The notes beneath the pieces are model-generated. The model was given only the letters and a program-made list of their open reading frames with translations, was not told the origin of the DNA and ran no database searches. 63,127 nt of DNA from positions 48,305 through 111,431 of the forward strand of contig PXRP01000021.1 in NCBI GenBank assembly GCA_003021655.1, written 5' to 3'. This DNA comes from Halobacteriales archaeon QS_4_69_31 (GTDB lineage Archaea; Halobacteriota; Halobacteria; Halobacteriales; Haloarculaceae). Positions 1 through 8,007 of the stretch are shown piece by piece (position 1 is the first letter of the stretch; every line of letters starts with the position of its first letter). The translations under genes and the position numbers were made by a program.

Positions 1-176
1 CGGCCAACCGCACCGACACCCAAAGGGCGCAACAGGCAGGGAGCATCACTCCCTCCCGCCCGCCACGCAAGCCTCGGCGTTCACGCCGAGGTAGGTGACA
101 CTCGCACCCGAGTACGTGGATCCCTCCCCACTAGTCTCGCCAGTCGCGCGCAAAACGGACCGACCGGCGGGGCCGG
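1..176. repeat. Putative decayed IS200/IS605-type right end (hairpin)
   Basis: No gene is visible here. Positions 72-79 (CCTCGGCG) and 84-91 (CGCCGAGG) form a perfect 8-bp hairpin with a TTCA loop, followed by TAGGTGAC. The same layout, a GC-rich hairpin with a TTCA-containing loop then a GTAGGTGA- or GAGGAAGTCA-like tail, closes the two TnpB elements at 26315-26345 and 54182-54210. I therefore read this as the right end of an element whose transposase lies outside the window or is lost. This is inference from similarity only. Confidence 0.4.
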
Positions 177-178
177 TC
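162..178 (-). terminator. GC hairpin overlapping the TFB1 stop codon
   Basis: GACCGGC (162-168) and GCCGGTC (172-178) form a 7-bp stem with a GGG loop. The arm nearer the gene overlaps the TFB1 stop codon (177-179). It may act in 3'-end formation, but no U-tract follows, so function is uncertain. Confidence 0.3.
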
Positions 179-1145
179 AGTGGATGCCCATCGCTTCGAT
201 CTGTTCCTGGTAGCGGTTCCGGATGGTGACCTCGGTCACCTGGGCGACGTCGGCGACCTCGCGCTGGGTCTTTTTCTCGTTACAGAGCAGGGACGCGGCG
301 TAGATGGCGGCCGCGGCGTAGCCCGTCGGCGACTTGCCCGAGAGCAGCCCCTTCTCGGCGGTCACGTCGATGATCTCGTTGGCCTTGGCCTGGACCTCCT
401 CGCTGAGGCCGAGCTCCGAGACGAACCGGGGGACGTACTGCTTGGGGTCGACCGGCTCCATCTTCAGGCTCAGCTCCTGTGCGACGTAGCGGTAGGTGCG
501 CCCGATCTCCTTCTGTTCGACGCGGGAGACCTCCGAGACCTCCTCCAGCGAGCGGGGGATGTCCTCCTGGCGGCAGGCGGCGTACAGGCAGGCGGGGGCG
601 ACGCCCTCGATCGAGCGCCCCCGGATGAGGTCCTCGTCGAGCGCCCGCCGGTAGATGACCGAAGCGACCTCCCTGACCGAGCGTGGCACCCCGAGCGCCG
701 AAGCCATGCGGTCGATCTCCGAGAGCGCGAACTGGAGGTTGCGCTCGCCGGCGTCCTTGGTGCGGATCCGTTCCTGCCACTTGCGCAGGCGGTGCATCTG
801 GCTGCGCTTCTCCGAGGAGAGACTGCGCCCGTAGGCGTCCTTGTCCTTCCAGTCGATCTGGGTGGTCAACCCCTTGTCGTGCATCGTCTGTGTCGTCGGC
901 GCGCCGACCCTGGATTTCTCCTGGCGTTCGCTGTGGTTGAACGCCCGCCACTCCGGACCGCGGTCGATGTTCCCTTCGTCGATGATGAGTCCGCAGTCCT
1001 CACAGACGATCTCGCCCCCGTCCGCGCTGGTCACCAGCGCCGACGATTCGCATTCGGGACACTGCTGTTCGGCCTGCTCACCCTCCGATTCCTGCTGTTT
1101 TTCGTCGGACTCCGCGCGCTCGCGTTGACGGCTCGGCCGTTCCAT
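177..1145 (-). CDS. tfb: Transcription initiation factor IIB (TFB), copy 1
   Basis: Archaeal TFB bridges TBP-bound promoter DNA and RNA polymerase. The 322-aa product has an N-terminal zinc ribbon (C29, C32, C48, C51), then the conserved B-reader region (GPEWRAF, later SRVGAPTT), then two cyclin-like repeats that fill the C-terminal two thirds. The frame is open upstream, but I place the start at 1145: a TATA-like TTTATA (1175-1180 on the complement) lies about 30 nt before it, as expected for a nearly leaderless haloarchaeal mRNA, and the upstream extension is basic and unlike TFB. A second copy lies at 6014-6982. Multiple TFBs are normal in haloarchaea and allow promoter-set specialisation. 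Confidence 0.95.
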   Translation of the reverse strand: MERPSRQRERAESDEKQQESEGEQAEQQCPECESSALVTSADGGEIVCEDCGLIIDEGNIDRGPEWRAFNHSERQEKSRVGAPTTQTMHDKGLTTQIDWKDKDAYGRSLSSEKRSQMHRLRKWQERIRTKDAGERNLQFALSEIDRMASALGVPRSVREVASVIYRRALDEDLIRGRSIEGVAPACLYAACRQEDIPRSLEEVSEVSRVEQKEIGRTYRYVAQELSLKMEPVDPKQYVPRFVSELGLSEEVQAKANEIIDVTAEKGLLSGKSPTGYAAAAIYAASLLCNEKKTQREVADVAQVTEVTIRNRYQEQIEAMGIH

Positions 1146-1174
1146 TGTTCTTATATAGACAAATTTTGGCGACG

Positions 1175-1180
1175 TATAAA
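1175..1180 (-). promoter_or_regulatory. TATA box of TFB1
   Basis: TTTATA on the minus strand, preceded by a purine-rich GAAGGA stretch that could serve as BRE, sits about 30 nt before the TFB1 ATG at 1145. It supports the short start. A second AT-rich stretch (CTATATAA) lies only about 10 nt before the ATG and is too close to be the TATA box for this start. Confidence 0.6.
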
Positions 1181-1466
1181 TCCTTCGCCGGCGTTTCGTC
1201 GGGCGCACGGCAACGCTATTCACGAACTCCGGTCGTTCGACCCCGAAACGCCTCGTCGGTCGGGTTTTCCGCACCAGTTGGGTGGTTGACATTTCGGGTC
1301 CCGATCCGGGGGTATGTCACAGTCCCTGTGGGGACGGTTCCGGCCGGCTATAGAGACGTGGCCCCGCGGTGTCCGGGGGGTCTCGCGCGGTCAGCCGCTC
1401 GTCGGGGGAGCGGGTGGGCGTTCGTCGGCGGAAACGCTTAATCGGCCGCGCCCGCGCATTAGGTGT

Positions 1467-2396
1467 ATGGACGTTGCCGTACTGGGCGCGGGCGTGACGG
1501 GTCGGGGCATCACGCAGGTCTGTGCCGCCGCCGGTCACGGCGTCACGCTCCACGATACGGAGGTCAACGACGTCATGGACGGTATCGACGCCGTCGAGGC
1601 GGGGCTCGACGACGCCGTCGAGGCGGGGACGCTCGCCGGGGAGACACGCGACGCGGCCGTCGACCGCCTCGAGGGGACGACCGGGCTGGAGGCGGCCGTC
1701 GGCGACGCCGACCTGGTCGTGGACGCGGGCGAGCGCGACCGCGACGGCCGCTTGGAGCTGTTCGCGGAGGTCGAGGAGCTGGTCGACCCGGAGGCGGTCC
1801 TGGCCACGAGCGCGACGACGGTCTCCGTGACCGCGACCGCCACGGGGTTGCGCCAGCCCGGCCGGGCCGTCGGCCTGTACTTCTCGGACCCGCCGTCGGT
1901 CCCGCTGGTCGAGGTCGTCGTCGCCGAGCAGACGACCGAGGACACCCGCGACCGCGCGGTCGCGTTCGTCGAGGGGCTAGACCGGCCGTCGGTCGTCGTC
2001 CGGGACACGCCCGGCTTCGCGGCCTCGCGGCTCGCGCTCGCGCTCTCGGTCGAGGCGATGACGATGCTCGACGAGCGCGTCGCCGGCGTCGAGGCGGTCG
2101 ACCGCGCGATGCGGGCCGGCCACGACCACCCCGTCGGACCGCTGGAGGCCGCCGACCGCGCCGGCCTCGACGCCCGCCTCGCCGAACTGGAGCACCTCGC
2201 GGACTCGCTGGGCGAGCGGTTCCGGCCGCCACCGGTCCTCCGCGAGAAGGTCGACCGGGGCCACCTCGGCACCAAGAGCGGCGAAGGGTTCTACGTCTGG
2301 GAACACGGCGACCCCGTCGAACCGAGCGACCCCGACCCGACGCCGGACCTCCGGACCGAGAGCCCGACCGACCCCGACGGCCACGACGGACCATGA
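1467..2396 (+). CDS. 3-hydroxyacyl-CoA dehydrogenase family protein, probably inactive or altered
   Basis: The 309-aa protein has the 3HCDH layout: an N-terminal Rossmann fold with GAGVTG at residues 6-11, and a C-terminal helical domain ending in the family motif GEGFYVW. Active members oxidise 3-hydroxyacyl-CoA with NAD+ in beta-oxidation. The catalytic His of the usual H-F-F-N-P motif is Tyr here (Y138, in LYFSDPP), while the partner Glu of VEVV is kept (E149). Substrate binding may therefore persist while normal dehydrogenase chemistry is doubtful. The start at 1467 follows a TATA-like CTTAATC about 28 nt upstream, at the end of a 320-nt divergent intergenic region shared with TFB1. The stop codon overlaps the ATG of the broken membrane gene downstream (ATGA). 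Confidence 0.8.
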   Translation: MDVAVLGAGVTGRGITQVCAAAGHGVTLHDTEVNDVMDGIDAVEAGLDDAVEAGTLAGETRDAAVDRLEGTTGLEAAVGDADLVVDAGERDRDGRLELFAEVEELVDPEAVLATSATTVSVTATATGLRQPGRAVGLYFSDPPSVPLVEVVVAEQTTEDTRDRAVAFVEGLDRPSVVVRDTPGFAASRLALALSVEAMTMLDERVAGVEAVDRAMRAGHDHPVGPLEAADRAGLDARLAELEHLADSLGERFRPPPVLREKVDRGHLGTKSGEGFYVWEHGDPVEPSDPDPTPDLRTESPTDPDGHDGP

Positions 2397-2721
2397 CTGA
2401 CTCGCCCGACCGGTCCCGCGGCGACGCCGCCGAACGCTGCTCGGAGCGTTGCTCTGTGGAATCCCGATGTTCGTCGAGGGCGCCACCCAGGAGGTCGGCC
2501 AGTTCATCGCCACCAACCCGTTGTACTTCGCCGCGACCAACGCCCTCGCCGCGGGGCTGGTCGTCGGCGTCCTCGCCATGTCCTCGGGGACCGCCGTCTT
2601 CGTGATGACCGTCTGGGGTCGCATCGACTAGGGCGACCCCTGGCTCGCCGTCTGCCGGACCACCGTCGCGTTCGTCCCGATGGCCATCGGCGCCGCGCTC
2701 GGCGACCTCCTGCCGGGCTGA
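2393..2721 (+). pseudogene. Broken small membrane protein
   Basis: An ATG at 2393 overlaps the preceding stop. The frame starting there soon becomes arginine-rich and non-membrane-like. From about 2430 another frame encodes a plausible membrane protein (LLGALLCGIPMFVEGA, later LYFAATNALAAGLVVGVLAM), which is cut by TAG at 2629-2631. The same frame continues (TTVAFVPMAIGAALGDLLPG) to TGA at 2719-2721. One frameshift plus one in-frame stop therefore disrupt a protein with about three membrane segments. I cannot assign a family. Confidence 0.6.
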
Positions 2722-2810
2722 CCGCCGCGGGCGCGGACCCGTTCGACCCCCCTGTTGCCGGCTACTCGCGCGAAATCCGCCGGAGTGGACGGTCGTCGAA
2801 TCCCACAGGA

Positions 2811-2818
2811 TTTATAAT
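2811..2818 (+). promoter_or_regulatory. Strong TATA box upstream of a 26-codon ORF
   Basis: TTTATAAT, preceded by CACAGGA, is among the best TATA matches in the window. It lies 33 nt before the ATG of a 26-codon frame (2844) and about 180 nt before the DUF5789 gene, so it either drives the small ORF or gives the DUF5789 mRNA a long leader. Confidence 0.5.
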
Positions 2819-2843
2819 GATGGTCTCCCTGGGTCAGGATGCA

Positions 2844-2924
2844 ATGAGCGGTGATAGGGCGACCGCGCGGTTCGCACTCGCCGGACAGCCGCGTGTAGGC
2901 TGGGCAGTACTGTCCACTTTCTAA
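2844..2924 (+). CDS. Possible 26-aa small protein
   Basis: ATG at 2844 opens 26 codons ending at TAA 2922-2924. The product begins MSGDRATARF and ends WAVLSTF: a basic first half and a hydrophobic second half. Its only support is the promoter, whose TATA box is placed exactly for a leaderless mRNA. It could instead be a leader or ncRNA region ahead of the DUF5789 gene. Confidence 0.25.
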   Translation: MSGDRATARFALAGQPRVGWAVLSTF

Positions 2925-2994
2925 GCCCGATACACCACGTGCCACGGTTTCGCTCGTATCGTCCCCGACAACCAACACCACCACGACACGACCC

Positions 2995-3276
2995 ATGCGC
3001 ATCAACGACACGTACGACGCGTTCGAACAGACTTACAGTTATCCCGTCGACCGCGAGACGGTCATCGAGACGATGGGCGACCGGACAGTCGAGTCGCCCC
3101 ACGGGACCAACGAGACCATCGCCGAGATACTCACGCGGGCCGAGACGGAGACCTACGAGACATCGCGGGACCTGTGTGACGTGTTCGCCGGCCACCTGAG
3201 CGACCAGTACATCGGCAGGAAGTTCTACGACGACCGCGGCGACAACGTCGGCACCACGCCCAACACCCGGACGTGA
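2995..3276 (+). CDS. DUF5789 family small protein
   Basis: This 93-aa acidic protein matches the haloarchaeal DUF5789 pattern as I recall it: an N-terminal YP-D---V-E helix, a middle GD--VE-P-GTNETIAEIL block, ETYE, and a C-terminal Y-GRKFYDDRGDN tail. The family has no known function; its short helical fold is often compared with DUF2795-type nucleic-acid-associated proteins. It stands alone between the small ORF and a convergent DNA glycosylase gene. Confidence 0.7.
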   Translation: MRINDTYDAFEQTYSYPVDRETVIETMGDRTVESPHGTNETIAEILTRAETETYETSRDLCDVFAGHLSDQYIGRKFYDDRGDNVGTTPNTRT

Positions 3277-3319
3277 CGCGGCCGGTCGCCCCGCCTCCCT
3301 GAGCGGGCCCCTCGCACTT

Positions 3320-4210
3320 CTATCGCAGGTAGTGGAACACGTAGGTCTGGGTGTAACCGGCGTACTCCCCGCCGAAGGCCGCCCGGATCGCCCGCGATGT
3401 CTCGGCGTAGTTCCCGCGGTCGCAGTCGGGGTAGTACTCCCCGATGGTGGTCCGGATCCAGGTGTCGAGGGGCACGGCTTCCAGAAAGCCCAGCGAGAAC
3501 AGCAGGACGCAGTCGGCCACCTTCTCGCCGACGCCGACGAAGTCGGTCAGCGCCCCGCGGGCGTCCTCGTAGGGCAGGGCGGCGGCGTCGGCGGGGTCGG
3601 CCTCGCCGTCGGCGACAATCCGCGCGGACTCGCGGACGTAGGGTGCGCGGTACCCCAGCCCGAGGTTGCGCAGTTCGGCCTCGGTGGCGCCGGCCAGCTG
3701 GTCGGGCGTCGGGAACGCGTGGTAGGTCCGGCCGTCGACGGTGACGGGCGTGCCCAGTTCGCGTTCGAGCGCGCGCTGCATCCCGTGGATGCGGGCGACG
3801 CGCATCTGGGCCGAGCAGATGAACGAGACCAGCGACGGGAACGGGGGGTCCCGGACCAGGTGCATCCCCCAGTAGGCGTCGAAGGCGGCCTCGATAACCT
3901 CGTCGTCGGGCACCGCGGCGCGGATCGCGGGCAGGTCGTCCCCGAGGCGGAGTCGCTCGCGCAACACCGGCACCGCGTCGACGGTCGACTCCCACTCCAG
4001 GCGGTCCTCGACCTGGCGGACGCGGACGACGGCCGGGTCGCCGTCGACGCGGGCGACCGTCTCGTACCAGGCGTCGCCGCCGTAGGCGCCGCTCTCCTCG
4101 TACATCCGGCCGTCGGCGCGGTCCCAGAGGTACGACTGGCCGCTCTCGACGGTCGACTGGAGGTCGAACGGTCCCGGCACCTCGGCCAGCGACAGCGCAC
4201 CGCGTTCCAT
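3320..4210 (-). CDS. ogg: OGG1/HhH-GPD family DNA glycosylase
   Basis: The protein excises damaged bases such as 8-oxoguanine in base excision repair. At 296 aa it has the eukaryote-like OGG1 layout: an N-terminal OGG domain (GQSYLWDR), a helix-hairpin-helix FVGVGEKVADC that contains the catalytic lysine (K230), and the downstream catalytic aspartate in VPLDTW (D249), matching the Lys/Asp pair of the bifunctional glycosylase/AP-lyase class. SFICSAQMRVARI is the usual helical core of the superfamily. It is transcribed toward the DUF5789 gene. Preference between 8-oxoG and alkylated purines cannot be settled from sequence alone. Confidence 0.88.
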   Translation of the reverse strand: MERGALSLAEVPGPFDLQSTVESGQSYLWDRADGRMYEESGAYGGDAWYETVARVDGDPAVVRVRQVEDRLEWESTVDAVPVLRERLRLGDDLPAIRAAVPDDEVIEAAFDAYWGMHLVRDPPFPSLVSFICSAQMRVARIHGMQRALERELGTPVTVDGRTYHAFPTPDQLAGATEAELRNLGLGYRAPYVRESARIVADGEADPADAAALPYEDARGALTDFVGVGEKVADCVLLFSLGFLEAVPLDTWIRTTIGEYYPDCDRGNYAETSRAIRAAFGGEYAGYTQTYVFHYLR

Positions 4211-4336
4211 ACCCGGGCCAGGGAACGGCCCGGCTTTGACCTTCCGGAACCCGGCCGGCGGGACCAGGCGGCGCCACCCCCGCGAGGCACGGGACCCGGG
4301 CGAACCTTGATGTCACTGGATCACGAACGTTAACAC

Positions 4337-4743
4337 ATGAACTGTCGAGTTGTCGTCGAGGCCGCTGTGCCAGTCTACGACGTCGAGACACCCGACGAGG
4401 CGGTCCGGATCGCCATCTCGAAGACCGGCGAGATGCTGAACCCGGACCTCAACTACGTCGAGATCAACATGGGCGAGCGGTCCTGTCCCCCGTCTTCAAC
4501 GTCGAGCGCGAGGAACACGCCGCCCGAATCGCCCGCAAGGAGATCGGCCAGCGCCTGGAGAACATCCCACTCGACGTCCTCGAGATCGAGGAGATAGAGG
4601 AGGACGACGACGAGACCGACGAGGAAACCGACGACACCGCGGCGGACACGGCCGACGAACCCGACGAGCAGCCGGCCGACACCGCCGACGACACCGCCGA
4701 CGACGAGGTCCTCCCGGAGTTCGAGGAACTCATCGACGAGTAA
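4337..4743 (+). pseudogene. DUF555 (UPF0212) protein with internal deletion and frameshift
   Basis: The first 52 or so codons are a good DUF555 N-terminus (MNCRVVVEAAVPVYDV, then YVEINMGERSCP). The family continues with a second half of its zinc-binding motif (HCG after RSCP) and about 30 further residues, but here the reading frame jumps at about 4489. From 4492 a different frame carries the rest of the protein (VFNVEREEHAARIARKEIG, then a very acidic tail) to TAA 4741-4743. A segment between RSCP and VFNVE has been lost, with a length not divisible by three. The two halves otherwise look undamaged, so the event is recent or is an assembly error. Confidence 0.75.
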
Positions 4744-4912
4744 CGGCGACGGCCGACAGTTCTCGACCGGTCAGACGCCTCCGACATCCAGTGAGGCCGG
4801 TTTCATCGACCGACTGAGGTCCCCGCGACGCGACCGACGGTTCTCGGGACCTGTCGCTGGCGGCGATCCCGCTGTGCGGTCGGAGTGTGACGACAAAACC
4901 GGCCAGAACGAC

Positions 4913-5149
4913 TCAGTCAGCAGACGCCGGGACCCGCTCGCGCGTCTCGGACTCCATCTCGGACGTGATCCCCTTCGCCAGCGCAAAAACAGCGTTCTTG
5001 TGGTCGGTCTTCGATTTGTGGATGGATGTCGGCTGCACCCCGAGGGCTGTGTATTCCTCGTGTGCAACCTCGCTCCCCGTCTCCATCTCGTAGTGGTTCT
5101 CCACCTGAGCAAGTAGGCCGTGCAGGTGAATGAGCTCCTGCTTTTTCAT
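4913..5149 (-). CDS. UPF0058 family protein
   Basis: This 78-aa protein starts MKKQELIHLHGLL and contains PTSIHKSKTDHK-AVFALA, the hallmark of UPF0058, a small helical archaeal family of unknown function. The frame extends three codons further up (MVT), but the family begins at MKKQE. A TATAAC-like box on the minus strand (near 5177) lies about 30 nt upstream and supports the start at 5149. Confidence 0.85.
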   Translation of the reverse strand: MKKQELIHLHGLLAQVENHYEMETGSEVAHEEYTALGVQPTSIHKSKTDHKNAVFALAKGITSEMESETRERVPASAD

Positions 5150-5384
5150 GGTCACCAACGTCTAGCTACCGGAGGGTTATAGTACTATCCTGAGTCGCGT
5201 TAACATACGTCGCCCGAGATCTCCCGGAAAAACCGTGATAAACCGGGATTTCGGGAGGCAGACTTCAGAAAGCGCCAGTGTCGACGTCGTCCGGAGCCCC
5301 GTCTCGGAGCCCTGTGTCGCGGCCAGGTCCCCGGCGGTCCGCCGTCTCTGAAAGACTTTTACCGGCGGACTGGCTTGGACCGGT

Positions 5385-5789
5385 ATGGACTACGACGACA
5401 TGCTAGACCGGGCGCTCGACGAGACCCCGGACATCGAGGGGAGTTCCGACCGGTTCGACGTGCCCGACCCGGAGGTCCGCCAGGAGGGCAACGTCAGCGT
5501 CTACGAGAACTTCCAGGCGACGGTCGACCGACTCGGGCGCGACGACGACCACGTGATGCAGTTCCTCCAGAACGAACTCGGGACCAGCGGCCACATCGAC
5601 GAGAGCGGGCGCGCGCGCCTGACCGGCGAGTTCGGCCAGCGCCGCATCCACAACGCCGTCGAGGAGTACACCGAGGAATTTGTCCTCTGTTCGGAGTGTG
5701 GGCTCCCGGACACGCACTTCGAGCGGGAGGGTGGTGTCCTGCTGTTGCGGTGTGAGGCGTGCGGGGCGCGGTCGGCGACCAGCGGCTAG
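5385..5789 (+). CDS. eif2b: Translation initiation factor aIF2 subunit beta
   Basis: aIF2-beta is one subunit of the trimeric factor that brings initiator Met-tRNA to the ribosome. The 134-aa protein has the usual archaeal size and order: N-terminal helix, central alpha-beta domain (NFQATVDRLGRDDDHVMQFL, then GTSGHIDESGRARLTG), and a C-terminal zinc finger with C102, C105, C123 and C126. A TTTTAC element about 30 nt before the ATG is compatible with a leaderless mRNA. It converges with the zinc-ribbon gene at 5786 and overlaps it by four bases. Confidence 0.95.
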   Translation: MDYDDMLDRALDETPDIEGSSDRFDVPDPEVRQEGNVSVYENFQATVDRLGRDDDHVMQFLQNELGTSGHIDESGRARLTGEFGQRRIHNAVEEYTEEFVLCSECGLPDTHFEREGGVLLLRCEACGARSATSG

Positions 5790-5965
5790 CTCAACCGCTT
5801 CAGTGTCTGCAGGTCACGTTCGGTCCGCATGAACTCCGCCAGCCGGCGGCTCGCGTGACAGTTCGGACAGTGAAACACCGCCGCGTGCCCCGGCAACTCC
5901 GACGGCGTCGACTCCCAGTCTTTGGTACACTCGGGGCAGACCAACCGCACGTACGCTTCCTCCAT
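5786..5965 (-). CDS. Small zinc-ribbon protein (DUF7836-like)
   Basis: The 59-aa product starts MEEAYVRLVCPEC and has two CxxC pairs (C10/C13 and C33/C36) followed by a conserved EFMRTERDLQTLK tail, a layout I associate with a haloarchaeal family of putative zinc-binding proteins. Role unknown. I chose the internal ATG at 5965 because the family starts with MEEAYVR; the preceding codons are not conserved in kind. Confidence 0.7.
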   Translation of the reverse strand: MEEAYVRLVCPECTKDWESTPSELPGHAAVFHCPNCHASRRLAEFMRTERDLQTLKRLS

Positions 5966-5994
5966 GCGTGTGAATACCACGCGCACGGCGCGTG

Positions 5995-6000
5995 AAAAAA
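5995..6000 (-). terminator. U-tract terminator after TFB2
   Basis: A run of six T on the minus strand, 13 nt past the TFB2 stop, matches the oligo-U type of archaeal intrinsic termination site. A GC-rich inverted sequence lies just beyond. Confidence 0.5.
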
Positions 6001-6013
6001 GTTGGTCCCGCGG

Positions 6014-6982
6014 CTACATTTCCTCGGATTCGAGGAGTTCCTTGTAGCGGTTGCGGATGGTGACCTCGGAGACGTCGGCGACCTCGCTGACGGCGCTCTG
6101 TGTGACCCGCTGGTTTGTCAGCAGCGCGGCGGCGTAGACGGCGGCGGCGGCGATGCCGACCGGACTCTTCCCGCTGAGGACGCCCTCCGAGCGGGCGCTC
6201 TCGATGAGTTCGCGGGCACGCCGCTCGACGCCGTCGCCCAGCTTCAGGTCCGAGACGAACCGCGGGACGTAGCTCTCGGGCTTGGCCGGCTGGATCTCCA
6301 GGCTCAGTTCCCGGACCACGTACCGGTAGGTCCGGGTCAGCTCCATCTTGTTGATGCGCGAGACGGCCGCCATCTCGTCGAGGCTGCGGGGCGTGTCGGC
6401 CTGCCGGGCGGCCGCGTACAGTGCCGACGTCGCGACGCCCTCGATCGAGCGGCCCGGCAGGAGGTCCTCGTCGAGCGCGCGCCGGTAGATGACGCTGGCG
6501 GTCTCGCGGACGTTCTCGGGGAGGCCAAGCGCCGAGGCCATCCGGTCGATCTCTCCGAGGGCCTGCTTGAGGTTGCGCTCCTTGGAGTCGCGGGTGCGGA
6601 ACCGCTCGTTCCAGGTGCGCAGGCGCTGCATCTTCTGGCGCTGGCTCGACGAGAGCGCGTTGCCGTAGGCGTCCTTGTCCTGCCAGCCGATGTTCGTCGA
6701 GAGGCCCTTGTCGTGCATCATGTTCGTCGTCGGCGCGCCGACGCGGGACTTCTCGTCTTTCTCGGCGGCGTCGAAGGCACGCCACTCGGGCCCGTGGTCG
6801 ATCCCGTTTTCCTCGACGACCAGGCCACACTCCTCACAGACCGTCTCGCCGTGCTCGGCGTCGGTGACCAGCCCGCCGCCACACTCCGGGCACACGTCGC
6901 TGTCCTCGCGTGTCTGCTCGCGCTCTCTCCTCTCCTCTCTGGGCCGTTCGTCCGTGTTGGTGTGTATCGTCGTGTCACTCAT
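6014..6982 (-). CDS. tfb: Transcription initiation factor IIB (TFB), copy 2
   Basis: A second 322-aa TFB with zinc-ribbon cysteines C31, C34, C49 and C52, the HGPEWRAFDAAEKDEKSRVG B-reader segment, and two cyclin repeats ending IRNRYKELLESEEM. It is closely related to copy 1, with most divergence in the first 30 residues, which suggests a duplication within the lineage and possible promoter-class specialisation. I use the ATG at 6982 (MSDTTIHTN); an upstream TTG in the same frame is less likely. A six-U terminator follows the stop. Confidence 0.94.
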   Translation of the reverse strand: MSDTTIHTNTDERPREERREREQTREDSDVCPECGGGLVTDAEHGETVCEECGLVVEENGIDHGPEWRAFDAAEKDEKSRVGAPTTNMMHDKGLSTNIGWQDKDAYGNALSSSQRQKMQRLRTWNERFRTRDSKERNLKQALGEIDRMASALGLPENVRETASVIYRRALDEDLLPGRSIEGVATSALYAAARQADTPRSLDEMAAVSRINKMELTRTYRYVVRELSLEIQPAKPESYVPRFVSDLKLGDGVERRARELIESARSEGVLSGKSPVGIAAAAVYAAALLTNQRVTQSAVSEVADVSEVTIRNRYKELLESEEM

Positions 6983-7169
6983 TGGGTGCTCCGATGCGGC
7001 TTGCCGGTGGCGGTAGCCATACAAATCCGGCGCCGCGTCCTTAACACATAGTTAGTTCGAAAGTATCTTAAACGTTTCGCCGATAGTGCACGACTCGCGC
7101 ATAACCGATTCGCTGATTTTCGGGTCTTTCAGGGTCTAATGTGAGAGATTCCGTCGGGAGTGTCGTCGG

Positions 7170-7682
7170 TCAGGTCCGGTCGACCCGGAGCAGGACGAGG
7201 GCGAAGACCCACATGAAGATTGTGCCGACCGGGACGGTCGCCTGGTGGGGGAAGAACATGACCGTTGCAGCACTGAACGCGAGCGCCAGGACCGCGAAGA
7301 CGCCACCGAACAGGCGCACGAGGTCGACGGGGACCGTCTCGGCGAGCCACTCCTCGCGCGTGTAGTAGAGGAAACTCAGGCAGAGCAGCGCCGCGAACAC
7401 GACCGCGGCCGCGAGCCAGAGTCGTGCCTCGGGGACCTGGTTCGTCGGGACGAACCCCGGGAGTTCGAAGACCACCTGGAACATGTCGTCGAGGGACTGC
7501 TCGCCCAGGGAGATGCCGAAGACGTAGTGGAACTGGAAGAGGACAAAGCGGATGTTGACGACTGTCACCTCCCTGCCGAGGATGGTCTCGCGCAGAAAGG
7601 AGACCGACCACGGCAGCAGGGCTGTCAGCCACACGGAGAGGACGGCCAGTTCGCCGGCGTACTCGGAGCGGACCCACGCCAT
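7170..7682 (-). CDS. Four-helix haloarchaeal membrane protein (DUF7549-like)
   Basis: The 170-aa protein starts MAWVRSEYAGELAVLS and has about four hydrophobic segments: near residues 10-30, 75-95, 110-130 and 145-165. The N-terminus matches a haloarchaeal integral-membrane family that I know only as a DUF. Role unknown. The ATG at 7682 is preceded in frame by two GTG codons, but the conserved start is MAWVRSE. It stands alone between the TFB2 promoter region and a 325-nt gene-free stretch. Confidence 0.65.
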   Translation of the reverse strand: MAWVRSEYAGELAVLSVWLTALLPWSVSFLRETILGREVTVVNIRFVLFQFHYVFGISLGEQSLDDMFQVVFELPGFVPTNQVPEARLWLAAAVVFAALLCLSFLYYTREEWLAETVPVDLVRLFGGVFAVLALAFSAATVMFFPHQATVPVGTIFMWVFALVLLRVDRT

Positions 7683-8007
7683 CACCACCCACGCTGGTCC
7701 GCGGCGGCTAAAACCTACCGGCTCGGGGCGGGACGGCCCAGGCTGCCGGGTCGGGACGGGATGGCCACCAACCCTTCCGGTCAGACGGAGTAGTCGCCGA
7801 CTTCGCGTCCCGAGTCGGGTGCCCGCCCGACGGCGCGGTCCGGTGCGACGATCACCGCGACGGGCCTCCGCGAGGGGCTCCGAGCGACGGGACGGTCCGG
7901 TGTGACCGGGCGCCGCCTGAGGGGCCGCGCGGCCCGGCGGCGGGCACCCCAATTCTGGCCACGGGCGTTACGTTCATGCGTGCCCGTTCCTTATTGACCG
8001 ACATCGA
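7683..8007. other. Gene-free stretch
   Basis: No plausible gene in these 325 nt. The last 30 nt hold a TATA-like CTTATTG that fits a leaderless start for the gene at 8008. The rest is GC-rich with no clear repeat. Confidence 0.5.

Noticed and set aside
180-1289. Long open frame on the plus strand over TFB1
   Set aside because: It is the antisense shadow of the TFB gene, made long by high GC content; it has no promoter or recognisable protein.
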